This document shows positions 53,531-64,000 of a stretch of DNA of 64,000 nt, in pieces; the first letter of the stretch is position 1; each line of letters starts with the position of its first letter. The DNA lies in assembly GCA_035771175.1 (NCBI GenBank), contig CM069598.1, positions 15,376,438 through 15,440,437 on the forward strand, given 5' to 3'. The DNA comes from Paratinospora sagittata (lineage: Eukaryota > Streptophyta > Magnoliopsida > Ranunculales > Menispermaceae). Under the pieces are notes generated by a model, which searched no databases, was not told the DNA's origin, and was given only the letters and a program-made list of their open reading frames with translations. Position numbers and translations under genes: made by a program.

Positions 53531-56500
53531 CAGAGAGAGAGAAACTGTTGGAGTGTTAATGCAAACAAATTAGGTCATTAATACCAAGAAAAATCAAAAT
53601 AATAAATGAGTTTGGTGTTTTTTTAAAATATAATTTTAAAATTTTTAATTTTTAAAGATTATTATTTATTAATTAATAAATATTGAGTTGCTAGCTTGCT
53701 TGCTTGGAGAGTATCGTGAGAATTATTGCGGCCAAAGGGGAGGGGAGGCGCACGTATTAATGGTGCGCCATAAAAGCACTAGATACAGCATTTAATCATA
53801 CATTTATTATCTTTTTTTTTAATGATATAAAAGTCTAATTTACCTGCCTCGTTTGTTTTCACACTCCTTTGTGCAGTAACAGTAATAATAATAATAATAA
53901 TAATAAGGTGGTTCATTAATTCAAAAAATAAATTATAAGATGTGAACGAGAGATTCGTTTATTTTTAAAATATTATAATTTTTTTAATAATTACTGCTTC
54001 ATGATTCAACTTCCTAATTTTTACGATTTAAAGAGTTAATGTAAATGTACTGTAAGTGGAGGGATAATATTGAAATTCATTAAGTTTTAGCATTAAAACG
54101 TTAAAATATTGCCATCCTTGGGATGTTCTTTTATCATTAGAAACCTATTCATCGTACTAGTTTAAGACTAGAGAGAGAATAAGACACAGGAGGATATTTG
54201 AGAAAGGGCATGATTGTCTTATAACAGGAGAATGAGGGTAACAGTGTAAATTGCTTAGATGAGAAATTGGTGGAAGAGATTCGGAATAATGATCTGGCCA
54301 AACCTGCTAGGAATAATGATGTTGAAGGGTTGAAGGGTTGAGTTAAAAATTTAAAAATTATATTAATTCGAATTGATTATGATTAAGATTATAATTTATA
54401 TCACATATATTATATATAATATTTATTTATTACATAACTATTTTTTTATGATAAAATTATATATTTTTATTATTTTATATTTTAAATAAATATTATTATA
54501 AGTTAAATATTTAAATTAATTAATTTAAATAAAATTAAAATAACTTTATTTTATTCGATTCGATTTTAATTTGAGCACTAAATTAATCTAAATCAAATTA
54601 ATAATAGAAGAGATGGTATGTATAGCTGAGACTAAATTTTCATCTTGGCATTAGAAATTTTCGTAAATAGTACATTAATTTGCTGACCTGGATTTTTTTT
54701 TTGCTGACCTCAAAACAAGAAGTTTGGAAGATTCTTTATTTATTATAATTTTATATTTGAATATTGAAATATGAGTTTGACAAAAAACTTTAATGGAAAC
54801 ATTAAATTGAAAATTGAATGAACACATAATCTCAGTTTTTGAGTTATTTGAATTCATATAATTGTATTTACGTCTCATCATTTTCCATTGTATTTAACCA
54901 ACGATGTATTACATGTGAGAAACGTCATGCATGCATATGTGTGTGTATATATATATATATATTAATATTACGTGAAGACTAAGAAAAGTATTGGTTACAA
55001 TTTATTGAATAGTTGACTGCAATAAATCTTGGGTGATAGTTTTGAAAGTTGAAAATAAGTTTAATGAGATGCCTATGTATATGAATGGGGTAATGCTGTA
55101 AAAGAGAGTTTGATATTAGTTGTTTTTTATAAATAATTATATATATTTAGTATAATGTTTAATTATGTATCTTAGGTATTAATATTATTTTTTTTGACTC
55201 TAGTACTCAGTTCTTTTGAATGTTTAGAGAATAAATGTGTATTGTGTAATATTTTTATATACACATATATTTTTAAAATATTTAAAAAAATTAAATGTTT
55301 AGCACCCAACATCTACATACCTTGAGCATTTCAAAGACACTCCATAATTATAGAAGATTTACTTAATGTACTAATTGATTGATTATATAATTCTCATTAA
55401 TCTTAATAGTCAATTGAAGCCAATAGCAGTCATCTCCATGGGGTGTGTTTTGAAAAATGTGCAAATAATTGGTAGATTACATCATGGTGCTATTCCCCAT
55501 AAGAAAAAACTTAAACGCAGAGGATAATTCAACACCTAGATAGCTATCATCTTTCCGCTTTGGGAAATTTAATGCTTTTATATTTTTTTTTACACCTTTG
55601 AGTTGTTGGTCAGACTAAAATTCTCTCTGACCATGGAAAATATGACCCTTTGAGATTTATAAAGTCCTAAACCAAGTGAGCTGAAGGAGCTAAATAGATG
55701 GCACAAATGTCAAATATAGAGATATTAATGCTTATAACAAACCATGAGGTAATATATTTCCTATTCACAATACTTCAACTTTCCTTAAAGAGAATGACCC
55801 TCAAGTTTATAGATTAAAAGGAGATGTGTTTTTACTGTCAAGTCAAATAATGATTGATAATTTGAAGATTTGGTAAACCCTAAACAGTTAGAGCCTTAAA
55901 ATACTAATCAAAAACATTAACAAATAACTTGTTATTGGAGAGATAGTCTCCAATAACAAGGTCTCTATTTGTAGCTACACTTTTGTCTTCATTACACGGG
56001 TGCCCTTATATATGGTTATGTGTGAAGGAAACTTGTATGTCATTGAGTGAAATACCACTATATAATATATTCCTTTGGTTTGTTCATTCGAGGTGGAACG
56101 GTCCTTGCGGTGTGAATAAGCTCGAGACACAACCTAGATTTTTTTTTTTTTTAAAAAGAAAATTTTATTTCAAAGATTCCATAGAATTTTAGTGGGATTA
56201 CCAAATTGCTCTCAAATTAATTAATTTCCATTTTTTTGCTTTATATTTTTGCACATGCTAACACTTTTTCTTATTTGTAGAACATTATACACAAGACCAA
56301 TTTTTAAAACTTTCGACTGGAGCTAAGTAGAAGGGTTTGCACATAAACATGCAATACTACTCTTCTTTCTTTCATTTTATTTCCTTTCTTTTAGCAAAAT
56401 TTAAGACTTTTACTTCATAAATTTTTGCCCAATTTATCCAATTAGAATAAGGGGAAAAAAAAAAGAGTCAAAATCAAACTATTTAATTGATTCTCTCACC

Positions 56501-57998
56501 AACAAATGGATTGAGGAAAATTGACTTAACTTTCAATATATCTAAGAAATTGTTATTTTGAGAGTATTTGAGTCGGTATCATGAATATACTTTGATGAGA
56601 GAAGGTTTAACAACATCTTTTCTTGCATTAACAAAATTGTGAAACTATTTTAAAACTTTTAACTTATAAAAGATATATAAGAGAAAATAAAAATAAAAAT
56701 AGATTGACTTCATATTACATAACAAAAAATATATATATAATTGAGACAAACAGTATATTGATATAGGCTCTGCATTTTTCAAACGTATTCGACAAATGCA
56801 AAAGTAAGTAGAGGGTACTTCATTAAATTGCTCAAAACTTGTGTTTGAAACATAAGTAGGTACATGTCAAACGTCCAAAAGTTATGTTTGCCAAAACTTT
56901 TTACCACACAACAGGGCTTTCTCCTCGCTCCCAAACAGGGCCATAGATATACTTTGTATAAGCTATTCGATGGTGATATCTTGTGATTCATATTTGACGT
57001 AAAGTAAAATATTCCTTCTATCTAATTAATGTTACAGTTAAAAGATATGTAAGCCAAATGAAGATAAAATAAAAATAAAAATGGTAGGGTTGACCTCTAA
57101 AGTCAAGAAATTTAATTGCTATTAGTTAGCACAAGGCCCCACTTGGCAAAATTCTAAAACGTTCTCATCAGAAGTCACAAACTCACTCAATATCTATCGT
57201 ACACCTAATTAGTAACTAAAATATCCGGCAGTTGTAAATATGTTAAATATTTAAATAGTAATATCTTAAGTACTATAATATTTAAGTAATATATATATTT
57301 AAATAATATATATATTTAAATTATATAAATATGTATGTATATATATTCAACATAAATTATGTGAGAGCATAGTTATCTATTTATGTGAGAATATAATTAT
57401 TTATCATACGAGAACATAATTATTCATCATGTGAGTTAGTAATCTTTTGATGTGAATATCTCTTTATAAATATGTGAGAGATTATGAAGAGAAATTATAA
57501 AAAAAAAAAAAAAAGAATAAAGAAAGGATGAAAAAATAAGTTATAAAATGTTAAAAAAATGATAAAAAATGAATAATAAAATTTAACATTTTTTTTAACA
57601 CCGACTACTTGTTAAAGGAAATTGTTAAATGAATAAAATTGAAATTGGGGAGGATTTAATAAGTGCTACAAAGTGATAATGACGCTAATGCTCACAAATA
57701 ATTAATATATATATATATTCAAAGCAACTCTAGTAATGTTAAATATATATTTATTTGCACCACTAATTTACGAGGAAGCTGCTCCATGCTTATTGATGAT
57801 GACGTACATGTGCGTTCATAAATCCAATGCAATAAAGGAATTTCTATTGAATAACTTAAAACCGTTATTTATTATCCAATATGACTAAAAGCTACTATTG
57901 GCCCCATTGGTAATTACTTTATATGTCTATATATTTATTATAAACTTCTTAAAAAATGAGGTTTTATTAGAACAAGTTTGTAAGACTATTTGAAAAAC
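53531..57998. other. AT-rich intergenic DNA
   Basis: No gene supported. Contents include an ATA/AAT trinucleotide run at 53884-53907, a degenerate repeat at about 54310-54600 similar in style to 41380-42105, and a short imperfect ~30-bp tandem repeat (TGTGAGA.CATAATTATT.ATCAT) at about 57358-57440. Confidence 0.5.
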
Positions 57999-58008
57999 TA
58001 AAAACACA

Positions 58009-58172
58009 CCAACAAGTGGTTGGTTCAACAGAAGCAGACTGAATCCTAACGTCGTCTCTGTATAAAAATTTTAGGGTTCGATTTTTAGAGATGCCCTCGT
58101 AGAAAAATGTCTCAATTTCGATCCCGTCTCGAACAAGGACTAGTCCCACACCAAAAAAAAATAAAAATAAAA
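58009..58172 (+). mobile_element. SINE with 10-bp target duplication
   Basis: A B-box-like GGGTTCGATTTTTAGAG lies 60 bp into a 164-bp unit that ends in AAAAAAAAATAAAAATAAAA. Perfect TAAAAACACA repeats flank it (57999-58008 and 58173-58182). The A box is poorly conserved, so the tRNA origin is an inference. Confidence 0.6.
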
Positions 58173-58303
58173 TAAAAACACATGATAAGATTTTGAAAGA
58201 AAAAAAGAAAAGAAAAAGAAAATATAAGTATCATACTTCTTTAGAGTGCGTGGAGATAAAAGAAGTGGAGATCATATGGATATAAGTTATAACACACGAA
58301 GGA

Positions 58304-58304
<1 letters not shown>

Positions 58305-58352
<48 letters not shown>
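58305..58352. repeat. AT microsatellite
   Basis: About 24 AT units; a second run lies at about 58596-58622. Confidence 0.93.
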
Positions 58353-58355
<3 letters not shown>

Positions 58356-58595
58356 GGCAATAGTTGTAAATAGAATAGTGATATATTTCAATAAATAAAT
58401 AAATAAATAGAATAGTGATATAAACACCACATGCCCAATATTCATGGGGAAAACACAAAAAAAATAGCATAAAAAATATCAATTATAAAAGTTTTCCTCT
58501 AAAATTTTATTTTAATTATTTGTAAAAAATTAGTTTTAAAAATTACATAATTTTGAAAAAGGAATATTCAAAGTAATAATAAAGAAGTTCCAAGA

Positions 58596-58626
<31 letters not shown>

Positions 58627-59050
58627 AAGACACATTTTATTAAATTTATTTCAGATATTAAAATTATAGTTTGTTAAAATTGAAAAAGTATTATATATTT
58701 GTTTAGCCCAACATTATTAAGACTTGAATGATTTAACAATTAGTTTAGAAAGATATTAAACTGAAAAATAGATAAACCAATTAATTTTTTAAATACTAAA
58801 ACCATAGACCTAGATTAGTATGTTGAAAACCACTTCGAACCCAACCTATTACTTAGACCAGTTTTGTTGAAGTCGGTTGATCAATAGCATTTGGTAATTC
58901 TAATTTTAACATTTAATTTTTCTAAACTCTAATTGAAATAAAGGTTGAACAAAATTAAAGCTTTTAATTATAATTTGTCAACAGTAGAGGTTGACAGATA
59001 GTAGATTTATTCTTTACTTGTAGTAGAAGACGATCCAACTATATTAGAAA
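58353..59050. other. AT-rich intergenic DNA
   Basis: I see nothing beyond simple sequence here. Confidence 0.5.
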
Positions 59051-59150
59051 TAATTTGTAACATATCGAATTTACATTAATTACGTACTATATAAAATAAT
59101 TTGTAACATATCGAATTTACATTAATTACATACTATATAAAATAATTTGT
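59051..59150. repeat. 46-bp tandem repeat, just over two copies
   Basis: Units begin TAATTTGTAACATATCG at 59051 and 59097, differing at one base, and a third starts at 59143 before diverging. Confidence 0.9.
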
Positions 59151-60715
59151 CATCACTTATAGAATAATTTATCGTCACTCAAATTTAGTAAGTGATAAAT
59201 TCATACAAAATATTTTTTAATTTAACCAAATATAGCATATGATTACAACATAACAATTAATTTTTATTTTTTTAAAATAAGATGTTAGAGTATTTTTGTT
59301 ACCAAAATATATCCTTTTACTTTTAAAGTTTAAAACTCCTTTCAAAAGGATTGTTCTTTTTGGAGCAAATATATTTTTCAAAGTACAAAAATAATTTATT
59401 CTTTTGAAAGAACAAAAAAAATAAAAATAAAATAAAATTGTGGTATTATAGGTAAAGTTGTTGTCTAATAAATAAAACTAGGGATCAAGATTGAAGCCCA
59501 ACCCAACTATTCTAATTGGGCCGAATCAAGTTCAAGTTCTTGTTTTGGGGCACACTATGATTGGGCTGAGACCTGATTGATTTTTTATTTTTATTTTTTT
59601 GAGAAGAACTTGATTGATTATTTTTTTTACCTTATATAGATAGTTGTATTTTTTGTCATTCTCCTAATATTAAAACCCATGAACCGTATTTTCGCACTCA
59701 TTCAATAAATGGTTCATTTAATGATTAATTAATCAGTATGGCAGAGGTTAAATATATGGCAACCAATAGCTTGACAATAGAAGTAGAAAAATAGTAAGAA
59801 TTAAGGAAATAAAGAAGAAGAGACACCATTTTTTTTTTAATTATTTTTTTTTTGGTAAATCCGAGGTACGGAAAACATCCACTTGAACATGTGTCATGTC
59901 TCTTCCAAACCATAACTTTGATACTAATGTTGGTGGGCTTGAATTTTAACTTGTATCGAAACTGCTCTCACTTAACTGCCTTTAGCTCCCGCATTAGGCC
60001 GAAGTTTGATGTTTTACTTTAAATGCCTCGTTACCGGTTGACAGGGAGGGGATCCATACTTTTATCTTATATGATGAACTCTTTTCTTTCTAATATGAGA
60101 TTATTTTTTAGTCCATACATGTCTAATATTAGGCTGCCATAAATAAAATCTAGCTTATTTGTGTTCGAAACTATGAGCCCATTATAAACTGGGCTACGAT
60201 CTTATATTTTGATTTTCAATTAGGGTAATTCTAAATAGACCCACTAGAAACACTTCTATACAGCTGTACCCACAAACTTTATAAATTTTCAACAATGATA
60301 CATACCAGTGGGTACAAAAAATATTTTTGGTGGCTATATTTAAAATTATTCTTTTAATTATATGATTTTCTTTACATTCCAAGAGAGGCCAATATTAAAG
60401 TTCATAAATTGAGCCCAATTGTGTGTGCTCAAAACATCTTATAATGCATCCAGATTAAAGATTTTTTTCAATCCATTATTCCTTTTTGTTTTGGCTGATC
60501 TTGCCTAACAAAGTTGTTTCTTTTTCATATAAAGGAATACACATTTTGCAACATGCAAAATATTAAAATTATGTCATTTATATTTTGTGACAAATTACTC
60601 CTGTCACAAGTTTGTTGCAAATTATACGTATTTATGCTTTACAATATATTTCAGTTCTTACTAAAGTTATTTTATTGTGTCATACATTCATTTGTGCATA
60701 GTCTCACCCTCTAGG
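59151..60715. other. AT-rich intergenic DNA
   Basis: No gene is supported. Confidence 0.5.
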
Positions 60716-61183
60716 TAGTATAGTAGTCCCACATCGGATAGTTCTTGGAAGAGATCCAGGGTTAAATGTGTAGCTTCCGCACTCACGTATTAAGGCTTTG
60801 TGCAGAAGCAAGCAAAACCTGACCAGTACTAAGACAATATTGGCATGATGGGGCGTGTGTCTAATAATGGTATTAAAGCCAATTCTTGGCGGTACTATCA
60901 ATGTGCTGGCGCTGGGTGTTGGCCCTCCGAAAGGAGACATTAGTCTCACATTTTTTTTGTTTTTTTTACAAGGGGGGTTGGGTGAAGGGAGTTTGATCTT
61001 CCAACCTACTGGTTGGGGGGTGGGGTGTTACCCGGTGAGCTACACTTGCACCCCCATTAGTCTTAAGAGATCTCGAGCTAAATGTGCAACTCCTGCACTC
61101 ATGCATCGAGGCTTTGTGTGAAGTCAAGTAAAACCCGACCGAGACTAGGACAATATCGGTATGATGGGGCATGAAGTCTAACA
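60716..61183 (+). mobile_element. TRIM-like miniature retroelement carrying a nested SINE
   Basis: Two related ~130-150 bp blocks in direct orientation (60720-60866 and 61056-61183) share GAGATC...TAAATGTG, CACTCA.G.AT.AGGCTTTGTG, and a GACAATAT.GG.ATGATGGGGC core ending in GTCTAA. The first is followed by TGGTATTAAAGCC (60868-60880), close to the initiator tRNA-Met primer site. Only about 70 bp of non-coding DNA plus a SINE lie between them. Short direct LTR-like repeats, a primer-like site and no coding capacity fit a TRIM. Confidence 0.5.
60951..61054 (-). mobile_element. tRNA-derived SINE inside the TRIM-like element, antisense
   Basis: On the minus strand TGTAGCTCACCGGGTAAC (A box) and AGGTTGGAAGATCAAACTC (B box) are followed by a short body and an A-rich tail (poly-T at 60951-60967 on the plus strand). 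CATTAGTCT lies on both sides (60938-60946 and 61055-61063), read as the target duplication. Confidence 0.7.
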
Positions 61184-61789
61184 TGGTAATTAATCCACGT
61201 GTGACAATCTCATTAGTTGAGATGAAATTATTTGACGAATGAATGACAAAGTTTGTATTCCTAAAGATATGTGAGCTGAGAATCATAAGAAATATGTGTT
61301 GACAGTATGGTGGCAATATTATCTGAAAAATATCTTTCAAAATAATTAACTAGATTAGTTTTTAGTCTGCGTGGTGGTGTCACAATAGTCTCACTTAAAT
61401 ACCACTCTTCTAGAGCAACAAGCTGCCTCTCGTTCACTATTTATAGGTATTAGGAACAAGACTATGTCAAGTTAAACTATATCAATTACTATCCAAGCAG
61501 AATAACGACGTAGATTGAGGCTAGAGTGTAACTTTATGTCCTTAAGACAATTATATCCCACTTAGGTGCTCATGGTGTATAACACTTGTTTCCCAGAATA
61601 CAATAATCTCCTTCTTGTGACAGCAACACTTCAACTCACAAGAATAATCGAACCAAAATTGGTTGTACTCACTCACAAAGGAATGCTAAAAACATAGAAG
61701 AGAAAAAATAAGAAAAGTTAAGAGATTTTGAAAATTTATGGGATGCATTTCTGAGTTCTGAAAGGCTCTATTTATAGACAAATTGTCGC
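61184..61789 (-). repeat. LTR-like fragment with minus-strand TATA box
   Basis: No coding domain. On the minus strand TCTATAAATAGAGCC (about 61764-61778) is a strong TATA-box match followed by a leader-like sequence. Retroelement leader or LTR is a plausible reading, cut by the gypsy-type LTR at 61790. Confidence 0.35.
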
Positions 61790-62509
61790 TGTGGCGACCC
61801 CGCACCCGGGACCACCAACCCCACAGGGAATGCGTGCGGAATGTCGGGGCGGGACGCCCGGCGAAGGCATCTCCGACCACTCCTCAACTCCCGTGAGGTG
61901 GTTGAGACCCTACGAGCCTTATCTCAAACAACGACATAATATCAAAAGTTACTAAACAAAACTACCAACCGTATTAATCATCCAAGACAAGAGATAATCC
62001 ATAAAAATGAACCATAAATAAAATCATAATCCCTACAGTCCATTAAAATTGACATACACATAAAGTCCAAAATTGTGGGTACAAATAAAAACCGTCATAT
62101 GCCCACATGGTCTATCTAACAAGTCCCAACTCACCCATACTACAATGTGATAAGTGTTATAATTACATAATCTAAAATATAATACTTCATAATTTAAAAC
62201 ACAGTTCAATCAAAATGCCTCTCAACTCACATCGAGGCCTTGGATTCTCTCGCAGGCAAGGCCCTCAAGATATGACTACTCTTTTGCCCTTATTCGGGAC
62301 AGAAAGACCTGAAAGAGGAAAATGAGGGTGAGCCAACGGTGCCCAGTGAATAGAATTCTAATATGCTATCAATACTCATCAATAAATATCATGTATGCAT
62401 GTCAATGTGTAGCATGATTAAAAGCTCATAACATATAGATATCAAACATTTATAATAAGTTCGATACAAGTAAAAACTTATCAATTTGGATCCACATTCC
62501 ACATGCATT

Positions 62510-62610
62510 GGGGTTACTAGTGCACGTCCATTTCACCGTACCGTTGACCCTAATCATGTTTATTTGGGGTTACTAGTGCACGTCTATTTCACCGTACCGT
62601 TCTCATCCCC
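62510..62610. repeat. 56-bp tandem repeat in the LTR
   Basis: GGGGTTACTAGTGCACGTC with TTTCACCGTACCGTT occurs twice, starting at 62510 and 62566. It occupies a position comparable to the 80-bp repeats of the LTR at 27.8 kb. Confidence 0.9.
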
Positions 62611-63696
62611 AAATATTTCCTTTTTAAAACCCTCCTATGACAAGGTTAAGTCCCCCTATTAGCCAGATAGATGGGTCCAACCAAAGTCATAAGGTTTTCT
62701 CAAATCAATGCATCATTCAAAACATTAGAACACATTCATGCTTTCAACATACAATATATATAAGTGATATGATGACATAAAATATATAATCATAAATGAA
62801 GTCTACTCACAACCAAGCCTCGCGAGAGTATTTAACCACACACGACCACCAAACCGAATCAACCCAATCAAGATCCTGAAACATACATCAATATCCTACC
62901 ATACATCAATTTCTATGCTCAATCACATAGACATTACACATCAACCCTAAATCAGCCCACATATAGACAATAGGCCTAAATCTCATCTAATCCCATCATT
63001 CACCTCAAATCACATGACTTAGGCCTCTAATGCATAGTTCTCATTCATAAACCATTCTATTAATCAAAAATAATAATTTTAAATTCCTTAGGCATAAACA
63101 TGCCCAAATTGGGTCACTTGATTACAAGTAGGCCTAACCCATGATATAGTTACAACCACCAAATCAATAGCATAATCAACCCTAATCATGCTTAATTAAA
63201 CACAAGTTGCATCAATTCAATGATTCTAGGCTAAAAGCATCAAAAGCCCTAAAGTATAAAATTTTCCATACTTAGGCCATATTGCCGATTTACACTAAGT
63301 CACCATGTTCAGCCATGTATATCACTGATTTTGCATCATGGGTTCATCAACAATGACAACTAGGTCAACATAGTTGATATGCAAACTATTTGGAAAGGTC
63401 TAAGTTCATATTATAAATTTAGGTCTAATACAAGCAACACTACCAATTCTTCATTTAATATTCTGTTCAGATGTATCAATCTACCAACAAAAATATGTAA
63501 TCACAAAATAAACCGTACAGATTGAAGTATGTGAAGAAACAAACCTTCTGTCCAAATATCAGCCCAATCCAACGGTGGACCGAAAAGATAAGTATCTTTG
63601 ATGAACAAGTCTCTAATCAGACAATTTCTCCTTTCCTGCTGGAAATACTCGAACTCAGATGACTATATCACACAACATACTTAACCCATAAACATC

Positions 63697-64000
63697 TCCA
63701 CCGTTCCGAATGCAGAAATATTAGTTTTAAACTACATACCCAAATTTGATATCCATCCAACGGTATATTGAGGAGATCTATAAGTTCGAGCAAAACGGCG
63801 CGAAAAATCCAGACTTTCCGACCAGCTTTGTTTGAGAGGTTAGATCTCTTAGACGAAACCTTTAATCAAGATCTCCACCGTTCCGAATTCAGAAATATCA
63901 GTTTTAAACTACATATCCAAATTTGATATCCATCCAACGGTAGATTGAGAAAATCTATAAGTTTGAGCGAAATGGCGCGAGAAATCTAGACTTTCCGACC
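63697..64000. repeat. ~173-bp tandem repeat at the window edge
   Basis: ATCTCCACCGTTCCGAAT through CAGACTTTCCGACC-like text occurs twice, beginning about 63697 and 63870, with the second unit continuing past the window. GATATCCATCCAACGGT is shared exactly. Confidence 0.88.

Larger units (their letters stand above)
61790..64000 (-). mobile_element. Gypsy-type long LTR, partial (runs off window)
   Basis: It starts TGTGGCGACCCCGCACC, parallel to TGCGGCGACCCACACC at 27840. It keeps the same order of landmarks: GGGACGCCCGGCGAAGGCAT, GAGACCCTACGAGCC, and GTGAGCCAACGGTGCCCAGT with GAATAG. It is a diverged member of the same LTR group, oriented minus by analogy. The other end lies beyond the window, so solo LTR and full element cannot be told apart. 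Confidence 0.7.

Noticed and set aside
60727..60737. snRNA gene promoter (GTCCCACATCG)
   Set aside because: No TATA box at the needed spacing and no U-snRNA sequence follows; the motif lies in a repeat.

Overview
This window is nuclear DNA of a flowering plant, most likely a eudicot. The evidence is spliced genes with GT-AG introns, AT-rich intergenic DNA, plant L1- and RTE-type LINEs, tRNA-derived and Au-like SINEs, Copia retrotransposons primed by initiator tRNA-Met, long gypsy-type LTRs, Tourist-like MITEs, and two host genes with clear plant relatives. I cannot name the species from sequence alone.

Only two host genes are supported. (1) The 3' part of a TWINKLE-type organellar DNA helicase/primase gene occupies 8140-23021 (+). 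Eight exons encode the last 246 residues, and the 5' exons lie outside the window. (2) A two-exon zinc-ribbon/EAR-motif protein of the GIR1-like group lies at 52169-53295 (-).

Layout: 1-8139 is the 3' part of an intron, or upstream DNA, of the TWINKLE gene. It holds an RTE LINE tail, an Au-like SINE, a complete antisense Copia element (1082-6412) with a hAT-like element nested in it, and a decayed L1 remnant. From 8140 to 23021 the TWINKLE exons are separated by introns that contain a hAT relic, a SINE with an 18-bp target duplication, a second sense-strand copy of the same Copia family (11536-15684), RTE LINE tails and a MITE. From 25.8 to 33.8 kb there is a different, decayed Copia element split by a 3.16-kb gypsy-type solo LTR. 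From 34 to 42 kb the DNA is AT-rich with LTR-like fragments, including an array of imperfect hairpins (37.3-37.9 kb). A 5'-truncated but otherwise nearly complete L1 LINE with a 13-bp target duplication spans 42368-47984. From 48 to 52 kb there are small insertions, including a LINE copy reduced to its last ~40 bp. The GIR1-like gene follows. From 53.5 to 60.7 kb the DNA is AT-rich with a SINE and microsatellites. A TRIM-like element carrying a nested SINE lies at 60.7-61.2 kb, and a second gypsy-type LTR related to the one at 27.8 kb runs off the right edge.

No new multi-gene system is visible. The strongest points for a second look are the two copies of a Copia subfamily that both lack gag, the chain of nested insertions with exact target duplications, the hairpin array, and the TRIM/SINE composite.
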